53,698 nt of DNA from JAZOXB01 sp040096185 (GTDB taxonomy: Bacteria; Bacillota; Clostridia; Oscillospirales; Oscillospiraceae): positions 1-53,698 of the forward strand of contig NZ_JBBMFF010000254.1 in NCBI RefSeq assembly GCF_040096185.1. The letters are read 5' to 3'. The translations under genes were made by a program, and so were the position numbers. Within the stretch, counting starts at the first letter, position 1. Each line of letters starts with the position of its first letter. The notes below the pieces were generated by a model, which saw only the letters and a program-made list of their open reading frames with translations, ran no database searches and was not told where the DNA came from. Shown piece after piece: positions 22,534 through 30,231 of the stretch.

Positions 22534-25329
22534 TTATTCTCCCAGGTCCAGCTCTGCCATGACGGCAGCGCAGCGCGGGCACAGGCCGTCCGCATTGGCC
22601 TTCGTCGAGTGCATCCAGCAGCGCGGGCACTTCACGCCCTCAGCGTTGCGCACCTCGATGCGCAGGCCGGGGAAGGCGGTTCCGCTGCCGGTCACGTTCG
22701 CGGCATCGGGGTCGTCGTCCGTCAGGATGACATCCGAAACGAGCAGCAGGGCCGTCAGGTCCATGTCCTTCACGGTCTCGAGGGCCTTGGCAGCCGCCTC
22801 GTCGCGGGCGCAGAGGGCAACATGGGCCTCGAGCGCCTTGCCGATGCGCTTGTCCGCGCGGGCCTGCTCCAGCACGCCATTGACGTCGCCGCGCAGGGCG
22901 ATGAGCGTATCCCAGCGAGCCATGGCCTGCGCATCGAGTGCATAGGCCTCATACGGCTGCACCATCTCGTTCAGAACGACATTGCGCACGTCGTCGCCCG
23001 CGCGATGCGGCATGGCCTGCCAGATCTCGTCGCAGGTGAACGGCAGGATCGGCGCGAACATCCGCGCCATGGCGTCGACGATGAGATACAGCGCCGTCTG
23101 CGCGCTGCGGCGCTTCAGGCCGTTGCGGGACTCGCAGTAGAGGCGATCCTTCAGAATGTCCAGATAGAAGCTGGACAGCTCCACAACGCAGAAATCGTTG
23201 ATGGCGTGGGTCAGAACATGGAATTCGTAATTGTCGTAGGCTTCAAAGGCCGTGCGGATCAGCTCGTTGAGCTTTGTGACGGCCCAGCGGTCCAGCTCCA
23301 GCATATCCTCCGGCGCAACAAGATGCTCCGCGTCGAAGCCGTCGAGGTTGCCGAGGCAGTAACGGGCCGTGTTGCGGAACTTCAGGTAATTCTGGCTGAG
23401 CTGCTTGAAGATCTCCTTCGAGCAGCGCACATCGGCGCGGTAGTCCGCAGAGGCGGCCCACAGACGCACGATATCTGCACCGAAATCGCGGATGAGGTCA
23501 GCCGGGTCGACGCCGTTGCCGAGGGACTTGTGCATGGCCTTGCCCTCGCCGTCGACCGTCCAGCCATGGGTCAGGCACTCACGGAACGGAGCGCCCTGCC
23601 CGAGCGCGCCAACAGACGTCAGCAGGCTCGACTGGAACCAGCCGCGGTACTGATCGGCGCCCTCGAGATACATCGTCGCGGGCCACTGGTCTGGATGCTC
23701 GCGGCGCAGGGAGGCAATGTGCGTCGAACCGGAGTCAAACCAGCCGTCGAGCGTGTCGGTCTCCTTTTCAAACGTTCTGCCGCCGCAGTGCGGGCAGCTC
23801 AGGCCCTCAGGGACAAGCTCCATGGCCTCGCGCTCAAACCAGATGTTCGAGCCGTGCTCGCCGAACAGGGCGGAGATGTGGGCGATGGTCTCCGGGGTGC
23901 AGACGGGCTTGCCGCAGTCCTTGCAGTAGAACACCGGGATCGGCAGGCCCCAGCGGCGCTGACGGGAGATGCACCAGTCGGCGCGGTCGCGGATCATGGC
24001 GACCATGCGGTCCTTGCCCCACGCGGGCAGCCACTTGACATTGTCACAGGCGGCGACGGCCTCGTCCTTGAAGGACTCGACGGAGCAGAACCACTGCGGG
24101 GTGGCGCGGAAGATGATCGGGCTCTTGCAGCGCCAGCAGTGCGGATAGCTGTGGGTGAATTCCTCGGAGGCGAACAGCGCGCCGCTCTCCTTCAGGTCGG
24201 CCAGAATGACGGCGTTGGACTCGTCATAGCGCAGGCCGGCATACTTGCCCGCAGCCTCGGTCTGGCGGCCGCGGTCGTCCACGGGGACGATCAGGTCGAT
24301 GTTATAGCGGCGGCAGGTCTGATAGTCGTCCGCGCCGAAGCCCGGGGCGGTGTGGACGCAGCCCGTGCCGGAGTCCATCGTGACATAGTCCGCGCAGACA
24401 AGCAGGGACTCGCGCGGCAGGAACGGATGCTGTGCCGTCATATACTCAAAATACCGGCCCTCATGGCGCTCGACGATCTCATATTCCTCGATGCCGCCGG
24501 CCTTCATCGTCTTTTCAAGCAGCGCCTCGGCGACGAGATAGCGCTCGCCGTTTGCCGCCTTGACGACAACATAGCTCTCCTGCGGGTTCAGGGCGATGGC
24601 GAGGTTGCCGGGCAGCGTCCACGTCGTCGTCGTCCAGATGATAACATAGGTGTTTTCAGCCTCGAGCTTGCCCTTCGTGTCCTTCAGGGCGAACTTGACG
24701 TAGATGGACGTGCAGGGATCGTCCTGATACTCGATCTCGGCCTCGGCCAGCGCCGTCTCGTCCTTCGGGCACCAGTACACGGGCTTCAGGCCCTTGTAGA
24801 TATAGCCCTTGCGGTACATCTCGCCGAAGACCTTGACCTCCTCGGCCTCAAAGGCCTTGTCCATGGTCTTATAGGGATGCTGCCAGTCGCCGAGGACGCC
24901 GAGGCGGCGGAAGCCGCTCATCTGACGGTCGATGAAGTCCTGCGCAAAGGCCTGGCAGGCATTGCGGAACTCCGGGATCGGCATGGCCTTGTGGTTGAGC
25001 TTGTTCTTCTTGATGATTGCCGACTCAATGGGCATGCCGTGGTTGTCCCAGCCGGGAACATAGGGCGTGTAATAGCCGCGCATCGCATGGGAGCGGACGA
25101 TGAAGTCCTTGAGCGTCTTATTGAGCGCGTGGCCCATGTGGATATCGCCGTTGGAGAACGGAGGGCCGTCGTGCAGAATGAACGCAGGCTTGCCCTCGTT
25201 CTTTTCGAGCATCAGGCGGTAGACGTCGATCTTGTTCCAGTGCTCCAGCATGCCCGGCTCGCGCTGCGGCAGGCCCGCGCGCATCGGGAAGTCCGTCTTC
25301 GGGGTGATGATGGTGTTCTTATAGTCCAT
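22534..25329 (-). CDS. ileS: Isoleucyl-tRNA synthetase
   Basis: Charges tRNA-Ile with isoleucine in the cytosol. The start at 25329 (MDYKNTI) is preferred over the ATG at 25341 because GGAGG lies seven bases upstream of it; this gives 931 residues, normal for the family. HMGH (about residues 64-67) is the HIGH motif; the KMSKS loop appears as GKAMHKSLGN, a variant known in many clostridial IleS proteins. The editing (CP1) domain sits between them, and the C-terminal zinc knuckle CPRCW...LCPRCA (about 897-922) is intact. The gene is preceded by a T-box leader. Confidence 0.97.
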   Translation of the reverse strand: MDYKNTIITPKTDFPMRAGLPQREPGMLEHWNKIDVYRLMLEKNEGKPAFILHDGPPFSNGDIHMGHALNKTLKDFIVRSHAMRGYYTPYVPGWDNHGMPIESAIIKKNKLNHKAMPIPEFRNACQAFAQDFIDRQMSGFRRLGVLGDWQHPYKTMDKAFEAEEVKVFGEMYRKGYIYKGLKPVYWCPKDETALAEAEIEYQDDPCTSIYVKFALKDTKGKLEAENTYVIIWTTTTWTLPGNLAIALNPQESYVVVKAANGERYLVAEALLEKTMKAGGIEEYEIVERHEGRYFEYMTAQHPFLPRESLLVCADYVTMDSGTGCVHTAPGFGADDYQTCRRYNIDLIVPVDDRGRQTEAAGKYAGLRYDESNAVILADLKESGALFASEEFTHSYPHCWRCKSPIIFRATPQWFCSVESFKDEAVAACDNVKWLPAWGKDRMVAMIRDRADWCISRQRRWGLPIPVFYCKDCGKPVCTPETIAHISALFGEHGSNIWFEREAMELVPEGLSCPHCGGRTFEKETDTLDGWFDSGSTHIASLRREHPDQWPATMYLEGADQYRGWFQSSLLTSVGALGQGAPFRECLTHGWTVDGEGKAMHKSLGNGVDPADLIRDFGADIVRLWAASADYRADVRCSKEIFKQLSQNYLKFRNTARYCLGNLDGFDAEHLVAPEDMLELDRWAVTKLNELIRTAFEAYDNYEFHVLTHAINDFCVVELSSFYLDILKDRLYCESRNGLKRRSAQTALYLIVDAMARMFAPILPFTCDEIWQAMPHRAGDDVRNVVLNEMVQPYEAYALDAQAMARWDTLIALRGDVNGVLEQARADKRIGKALEAHVALCARDEAAAKALETVKDMDLTALLLVSDVILTDDDPDAANVTGSGTAFPGLRIEVRNAEGVKCPRCWMHSTKANADGLCPRCAAVMAELDLGE

Positions 25330-25382
25330 AAATGCCTCCATTTATTTCTTTTAAACGCTTGTAACTGGTTATTGTCCCAAAA

Positions 25383-25413
25383 AATCCTCTGTCTCATCAA
25401 GAGACAGAGGATT
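25383..25413 (-). terminator. T-box terminator
   Basis: AATCCTCTGTCTC pairs perfectly over 13 bases with GAGACAGAGGATT on the minus strand, followed by TTTTTTGGG. It lies immediately after the T-box sequence and 54 bases before ileS. Confidence 0.88.
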
Positions 25414-25645
25414 TCTCTGCGGTACCACTCCTGTTCCCCCGGAACGGGGGCGCTTGGGGCGCGATAACGGGCGCAGGCCGTCTCCCCTTACGCAGGCGCA
25501 TGGCCCTTCCGGGGAAAAGCTCCGGGGTGATGCCCTGCAGCGCGCGTCTGCCTTGCATCCTCCGGCAGCTTTCTGAACGCGCGGGGTCCGCAGGTCCGTC
25601 CCCTTCGTCGCTTGATCGGTATTCGGTTCCGGTACGAATGTACAG
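25414..25645 (-). promoter_or_regulatory. T-box riboswitch controlling ileS
   Basis: The T-box core AGGAGTGGTACCGC (minus strand, about 25420-25433) is followed by the terminator that competes with the antiterminator. Upstream, GACGAAGGGGACGG and GATGCAAGGCAG are typical of the compact clostridial Stem I. Uncharged tRNA-Ile should stabilise the antiterminator and allow ileS transcription. The leader begins almost at the divIVA stop codon (25652), leaving little room for a separate promoter, so ileS may be read from the cell-division operon or from a promoter inside divIVA. The specifier codon was not assigned with confidence. Confidence 0.88.
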
Positions 25646-25651
25646 AGATTC

Positions 25652-26458
25652 TTACCGCTTTTTCGGGTCGTAATTCCGCCCGAACTGCAGATCTTCAAAT
25701 TTTTTGCTCACGGGGAAGCCGTGCAGCGTGTCGAGCTTGCGCGTATCGCCGGAGTGATCCTCCTGCGCGATGTCGCCGAGCGTCGAGCCGCTGAGGCTCT
25801 GCTCGATCTGCTGGCCGATCTCCTCGATGAGGGCGTCGGCCTTCTCCTCGGCGGAGGGATGAGACTGCTCTGCCTCGTAGTCATAGGCGCGGTTGTGAGA
25901 CGGCTCCTTCGGCTGCTCCTTCGGGGTCAGCACGGGGGTCTGCGGCTCCACCGGCGGGGTGAAGCGGTGGACGCGCTCCGGCTCCTCCGGCTGGGAGGGC
26001 GTGAGCGGCGTCTCCCTGCGCAGCTCGTCGATAAGCTCGAGCTGGCGCTTCAGGCGCTTTTCCATGCCATCCAGGAACTGCGATGTGGCGGCCTTGGCCG
26101 CATCGAGGCGCTCCTGCTCCTCGCCGACGAGAGCGTCGACATTGTTCGTCTTGGCGCTGGCGGCATCCTCTGCCTCATGCAGCATCTGCGCGCACTTTTT
26201 CTCGGCGTCCGCGACCATCTGGTCGCACGTCTTCTGCGCGGCAAGCAGGGCGTTCTGCATGGAAGCCTCCTGCTTGCGGTATTCCTCCAGCTTTTCCACA
26301 AGAATGCGCATCTTGCTCTTCAGCACGGAATTTTCTTTATAGAGGGTAACATAGTCCTCGGTCAGCGGCTCGAGAATGTCATCGACGGAGTCCATATCGT
26401 ATCCGCCGAACAGCGCCTTCTCAAAGCTGATGTCCTGGATCTGCTGCGGGGTCAGCAT
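25652..26458 (-). CDS. divIVA: DivIVA-family cell division protein
   Basis: A 268-residue DivIVA/GpsB-type protein. The N-terminal segment (TPQQIQDISFEKALFGGYDM, residues 3-22) is the membrane-binding DivIVA domain that recognises curved membrane at septa and poles. Residues about 25-150 are a long coiled coil, and the C-terminal third is a low-complexity, Pro- and acid-rich tail. It should recruit division or peptidoglycan synthesis factors to the septum. AGGAG lies nine bases before the ATG. It sits next to sepF, as in many Firmicutes. Confidence 0.9.
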   Translation of the reverse strand: MLTPQQIQDISFEKALFGGYDMDSVDDILEPLTEDYVTLYKENSVLKSKMRILVEKLEEYRKQEASMQNALLAAQKTCDQMVADAEKKCAQMLHEAEDAASAKTNNVDALVGEEQERLDAAKAATSQFLDGMEKRLKRQLELIDELRRETPLTPSQPEEPERVHRFTPPVEPQTPVLTPKEQPKEPSHNRAYDYEAEQSHPSAEEKADALIEEIGQQIEQSLSGSTLGDIAQEDHSGDTRKLDTLHGFPVSKKFEDLQFGRNYDPKKR

Positions 26459-26502
26459 CGTCTTCAGCTCCTGTCTCTGTCTTGCGTGGGATGGAACGCA
26501 CC

Positions 26503-26988
26503 TTAGAAGTACATCCCGTTGTTTTCGAGTTCCTCAACGAGATCGCCAACGACATCCACGTTGTACGGCGTGATGAGATAGGTGGAAATGGCGATCTTCT
26601 TGATCTTGCCGTCGAGCGCATAGGCGCAGCCGGAGAGGAAGTCCACCAGACGGCGGGCGACGTCCTTGTTCGTGGACTCGAGGTTCAGCACGACGGCCTG
26701 CTTGTCGCGCAGGTGATCGGCGATGTCGGAGACCAGATCAAAGCGGTCCGGCTTGACCAGCACGACCTGCAGCTGGGTGGTGGCGTTGATATTCACGACC
26801 TTGTTGCCGCCGCGGGTCGTCTGCGTATCCTGCGCGGCCGGGGTGCTGCGGCTATAGCTGCGGCGGGAAGACTGAGGCGCGGGAGCGGGATCGTTGTCCA
26901 GCGGCTCGTCGTCATAATCATCATAATCATCCTCTTCCGGTTCGGAATACGGGTGAGTCAGCTTCTTCAGTTCGTCCATAAATCCCAT
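26503..26988 (-). CDS. sepF: Cell division protein SepF
   Basis: A 161-residue FtsZ-binding membrane anchor. The start at ATG 26988 has GGAGGA seven bases upstream, whereas the upstream in-frame start would be a TTG without one. MGFMDELKKL is the amphipathic membrane helix; residues about 17-60 are an acidic and Ser-rich linker; the SepF core starts at about 65 (KVVNINATTQLQVVLVKP) and includes VVLNLESTNKDVARRLVDFL and a glycine-containing SGCAYALDG turn. It should polymerise and tie the Z-ring to the membrane. Confidence 0.93.
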   Translation of the reverse strand: MGFMDELKKLTHPYSEPEEDDYDDYDDEPLDNDPAPAPQSSRRSYSRSTPAAQDTQTTRGGNKVVNINATTQLQVVLVKPDRFDLVSDIADHLRDKQAVVLNLESTNKDVARRLVDFLSGCAYALDGKIKKIAISTYLITPYNVDVVGDLVEELENNGMYF

Positions 26989-27022
26989 GGGTTCGTCCTC
27001 CAATATTGTTTCGATATGATCG

Positions 27023-27736
27023 TTAATCGCTCTTTACCGGCGCATAGTTCCGCGGGCCAAAAATGGCCGTGCCGATGCGCACCATGGTGCTGCCGCAGGC
27101 AATGGCGTCCTCGAAATCGTCCGTCATTCCCATCGACAAAAAATCCATAAAAATATTATCGTATTTTTGGGCTGTTATGTCAACAGCAATTCTGCGAATT
27201 TTTTGAAAATATCTGCAATTATCGCCCTTTTTCCTGCCGATCGGCGGCACCGTCATCAATCCGCGCACGCGAACGGCGGGATAATCTGCCATTTCTTCCA
27301 CGATCCGGGGGAATTCCTTCAGCAGGAAGCCGGACTTCTGCTTCTCGCCGCCGGCGTTGACCTCCAGCAGGATATCCTGCACGATGCCGCGCTTGGCGGC
27401 CTCGGCATTGATATCCGCAAGCAGCTCGCGGCGGTCCACGGACTCGATCACATCGACCTGCCCGACGACCTGCCGGACCTTATTGCGCTGCAGCGCGCCG
27501 ATGAAGTGCACCGGAGCGCCGTCATAGGCATGCTCGTCCAGCTTTTTGACCAGCTCCTGCACGCGGTTCTCGCCGCAGCAGTCCACCCCGGCCGCAATGG
27601 CCTCGCGCACGGCGGCGCTGTCGTTCATTTTTGTTGCGGCGCACAGGCGGATGTCCGCCGGGTCGCGCCCGGCAGCCCGGGCGGCAGCCGCGATCCGGCT
27701 GCGGATCTGCGCCACGTTTTCCGTGATCATGCTCAT
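27023..27736 (-). CDS. PLP homeostasis protein (YggS/YlmE family)
   Basis: A 237-residue member of the pyridoxal-phosphate homeostasis protein family, a single TIM-barrel without the second domain of alanine racemase. The PLP-binding Lys36 is in LCAATKMN, and GENRVQEL, HFIGALQRNK and LSMGMTDDFEDAIACGSTMV are diagnostic. It binds PLP and affects amino and keto acid balance rather than catalysing a known reaction. It lies between sepF and the HlyD-like gene, whose end it overlaps by four bases; yggS-sepF neighbourhood is widespread. Confidence 0.93.
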   Translation of the reverse strand: MSMITENVAQIRSRIAAAARAAGRDPADIRLCAATKMNDSAAVREAIAAGVDCCGENRVQELVKKLDEHAYDGAPVHFIGALQRNKVRQVVGQVDVIESVDRRELLADINAEAAKRGIVQDILLEVNAGGEKQKSGFLLKEFPRIVEEMADYPAVRVRGLMTVPPIGRKKGDNCRYFQKIRRIAVDITAQKYDNIFMDFLSMGMTDDFEDAIACGSTMVRIGTAIFGPRNYAPVKSD

Positions 27737-28953
27737 GCTTCCATCACCTTTCCGTCCTCGATGTCATCCGAGGTCAGGATAATATCGTCGCCCGGCCAGA
27801 GGTTTCCCGTGCTGGACTGATCCAGCTCGACAACGTAGCCGTCTCCGTACGCATAAAGGATCTCCACCGGCTTCCAGCGGGCGCGCGCGCCCTCGAGCAC
27901 ATAGACGCCCGCCTGCCCATCGACCATATAGAGCGCCTGCTTCGGCACGCGCAGGCCGGTATAAGAGGAGAAAATGATATCCGCGCTCTGGCGGCGCAGG
28001 GCCGTGACCTCCTGCGGCTCGCGCTCGCAGGACAGCACGATGGTACAAACGCCGTCCTCCGCCTCGCTGATGGCCTCGACCTGCATTCTGATCTGGGAGA
28101 GCTTTTCCAGTCCGAAGCTGACGGTCAGCGTCTCGCCCGCGGCAGTCTGCTCCGCGCGCGCCTCCGGGATCTCGGCTGCAAAATACCACTTCTGGCCCGT
28201 GATGAGCCTGCCGACGGCATTGCCCGGAACGGCAGAGGCATGCTGCGCAGCGGCGCGCAGCTCGCTCGGTTTCATCTGCAGCACGCTCTCCGGCGTGAGC
28301 ACGCGCTCAAGGCCGTCCGTCTGCTCGGAAAAATAGCCGGCGCTCTCGACCGTCACGGCCTCGGCGCTCTGCTCCGTCTCGGCGGAGAGCGCGGAGATCT
28401 GCGACTCGAGCTCGGCGATGCGGCCCTCCATGCGCGCGGCGTCGTCCGCCGTCACGCTGCGGCGCAGCACGAGCGGCTGCAGCTCGGACATCACATCGTC
28501 GGCCTCCGTCAGATCACGGCGGGCCGTCAGTGCAGCCAGCTCGCCGAGGGCCTTTTCGATGGCGTCGTCCGTCTGGGTCGTGTCCTCCCCTGCCGTGCCG
28601 GAGGCCGCATAGCGCAGCTGCGAAAGCTGTTCCTGCAGGGCCGTGAGCCTGTCGCGCTTTTCGCGCGCCGCAGAGGTCTGATAGCCGTCTGCCACGCACT
28701 GCCCGCTGCCGACGCGCTCGCCCTCGGTCAGGGCGCAGACCACAACGGGCTGTGAGGCCGTGATGATCTCCTCCTCACGCACCACAAAGCCGGAAACGGT
28801 CTGCCCGTCGCCGGCTTCGCAGCGCACGGCAGTCTCGAGGGTGTAGCTGCTCCCGCCGCTGCCGAAAAGGACCGACAGCACGAGATAGGCCACCACGATG
28901 CCTGCCAATACGATGGATACGATTTTTAGGTAAAGGTCTCCCTGCTTTTTCAT
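27733..28953 (-). CDS. HlyD-like membrane-fusion-type protein in the division cluster
   Basis: A 406-residue protein with one N-terminal membrane segment (about residues 10-30), a lipoyl/barrel-sandwich-like part with ASQPVVVCALTEGERVGSGQ (about 65-85), a predicted coiled coil in the middle (about 90-210, with EKRDRLTALQEQLSQLR) and a C-terminal beta-rich region. This is the layout of HlyD/periplasmic adaptor proteins. ATG 28953 has AGGAG upstream; the longer frame would use GTG. No partner transporter is adjacent. The position beside yggS and sepF is common in Clostridia, and a cell-envelope role is inferred. Confidence 0.75.
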   Translation of the reverse strand: MKKQGDLYLKIVSIVLAGIVVAYLVLSVLFGSGGSSYTLETAVRCEAGDGQTVSGFVVREEEIITASQPVVVCALTEGERVGSGQCVADGYQTSAAREKRDRLTALQEQLSQLRYAASGTAGEDTTQTDDAIEKALGELAALTARRDLTEADDVMSELQPLVLRRSVTADDAARMEGRIAELESQISALSAETEQSAEAVTVESAGYFSEQTDGLERVLTPESVLQMKPSELRAAAQHASAVPGNAVGRLITGQKWYFAAEIPEARAEQTAAGETLTVSFGLEKLSQIRMQVEAISEAEDGVCTIVLSCEREPQEVTALRRQSADIIFSSYTGLRVPKQALYMVDGQAGVYVLEGARARWKPVEILYAYGDGYVVELDQSSTGNLWPGDDIILTSDDIEDGKVMEA

Positions 28954-29009
28954 CTGGGTACTCCTGTCCGGCCGGGGCACTCGGCCCGCGGCCCGCGGGA
29001 GCAGGGTCT

Positions 29010-29225
29010 TCAGGTACGAACGGGCTGCGCCGGGACAAGCGTGGAGATGGCGTGCTTGTAGATCATCTGCTGCTTGCCGTCCGAGCTGAGCACAACGACG
29101 AAGTTGTCAAAGCCCGTCACGATGCCCTTGAGCTGGAAGCCGTTCATGAGGAACATGGTCACGGCCGTGTGCTCGCGGCGCACCTCGTTTAAGATCAGAT
29201 CCTGCAAATTTTCCGTGTTTGCCAT
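29010..29225 (-). CDS. hfq: RNA chaperone Hfq
   Basis: A 71-residue Sm-like protein that forms hexamers and helps small RNAs pair with mRNAs. The Sm1 segment FQLKGIVTGFDNFVVVL (about residues 30-46) and the Sm2 motif YKHAIST (56-62) are intact, and the protein ends shortly after, without the disordered tail of proteobacterial Hfq. It follows miaA, a neighbourhood conserved from Proteobacteria to Firmicutes. Confidence 0.96.
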   Translation of the reverse strand: MANTENLQDLILNEVRREHTAVTMFLMNGFQLKGIVTGFDNFVVVLSSDGKQQMIYKHAISTLVPAQPVRT

Positions 29226-29284
29226 ATGTGGTACTCCTTTTCTTTGTTTTCCGGCTCAGCCGGTGTTGGAATACCACGATTGTA

Positions 29285-30229
29285 TCAGATTCCGCTGTCG
29301 AAATCGGCCGCTTTTTGCAGGGCCGCGCGGAAAATCTCGTCTGCGCCCGCAGAGGCATCGAGCCACTGCACGGCGGGATTGGCGCGGAACCACGTCATCT
29401 GGCGCTTGGCATAGCGCCGCGTGGCCTGCTGGATGGTCCCGAGCGCCGCCTCCGGCGGCAGGCCCTCCTCCAGCGCCTGCACGACCTGCTTATAGCCGAT
29501 GGCCTGCAGGCTCGTCGCCCGGTCCGGCACGCCGCTGTCAAGCAACGCGCGGACCTCCTGCGCAAGTCCCTGCGCATACATCAGCTCCACGCGCAGATCG
29601 ATGCGGGCATAGAGCTGCGCGCGCTCCGGGAAGTGCAGGCCGAGCCACAGCGGCCGGTAGCGCGGCGGGATCGCCCGGCTCTCCCGGTCGAAGTCCGTCA
29701 TGGTCCTGCCGGTCTCCTGCCAGATCTCCAGCGCGCGGACGATGCGCTTTACGTCCGAGACGGACAGCCGCGCCGCCCGCTCGGGGTCCACGGCGCGCAG
29801 CTCGTCCAGAAGCGGCTGTGCGCCCTCCTCGGCCGCGCGGCGCTCCAGGGCCTCGCGCCTGCCGGTCTGCGGCAGCGGCGCAAACTGCCGCCCCGCGATG
29901 AGAGAATCGATATAAAGCCCCGTGCCGCCGACCAGAATGACGGGCTTCCCGCGTGACAGGATGTCCTGCACGCAGGCATCCGCCTCCTGCACATAGCGGC
30001 TGACGGAGTAATTCTCCGCCGGGTCGGCCACGTCGAGCATGTGGTGCGGCACGCCGCAGCGCTCCTCGGGCGTGGGCTTTGCCGTGCCGATATCCATGCG
30101 GCGGTAGACCTGCATGGAGTCGAACGAAACGATCTCACCGCCGAGCGCCTGCGCCAGCCGGACGGACAGGGCCGTCTTGCCGGAGGCCGTCGGGCCGACG
30201 ATGCAGATCATATTGTCTCGCTGCTCCAT
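29285..30229 (-). CDS. miaA: tRNA dimethylallyltransferase
   Basis: Transfers a dimethylallyl group to N6 of A37 in tRNAs that read U-starting codons, the substrate later methylthiolated by MiaB, which is also encoded in this block. The P-loop GPTASGKTAL (about residues 8-17), SFDSMQVYRRMDIGTAKP (about 35-52) and GGTGLYIDSL are all present, and the 314-residue length is normal. It begins two bases after the mutL stop, so it is co-transcribed with mutL and followed by hfq. Confidence 0.96.
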   Translation of the reverse strand: MEQRDNMICIVGPTASGKTALSVRLAQALGGEIVSFDSMQVYRRMDIGTAKPTPEERCGVPHHMLDVADPAENYSVSRYVQEADACVQDILSRGKPVILVGGTGLYIDSLIAGRQFAPLPQTGRREALERRAAEEGAQPLLDELRAVDPERAARLSVSDVKRIVRALEIWQETGRTMTDFDRESRAIPPRYRPLWLGLHFPERAQLYARIDLRVELMYAQGLAQEVRALLDSGVPDRATSLQAIGYKQVVQALEEGLPPEAALGTIQQATRRYAKRQMTWFRANPAVQWLDASAGADEIFRAALQKAADFDSGI

Positions 30230-30231
30230 GG

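Noticed and set aside
22447..25467. Plus-strand frame of 1,006 codons opposite ileS
   Set aside because: It is antisense to an intact isoleucyl-tRNA synthetase and runs through the T-box leader.
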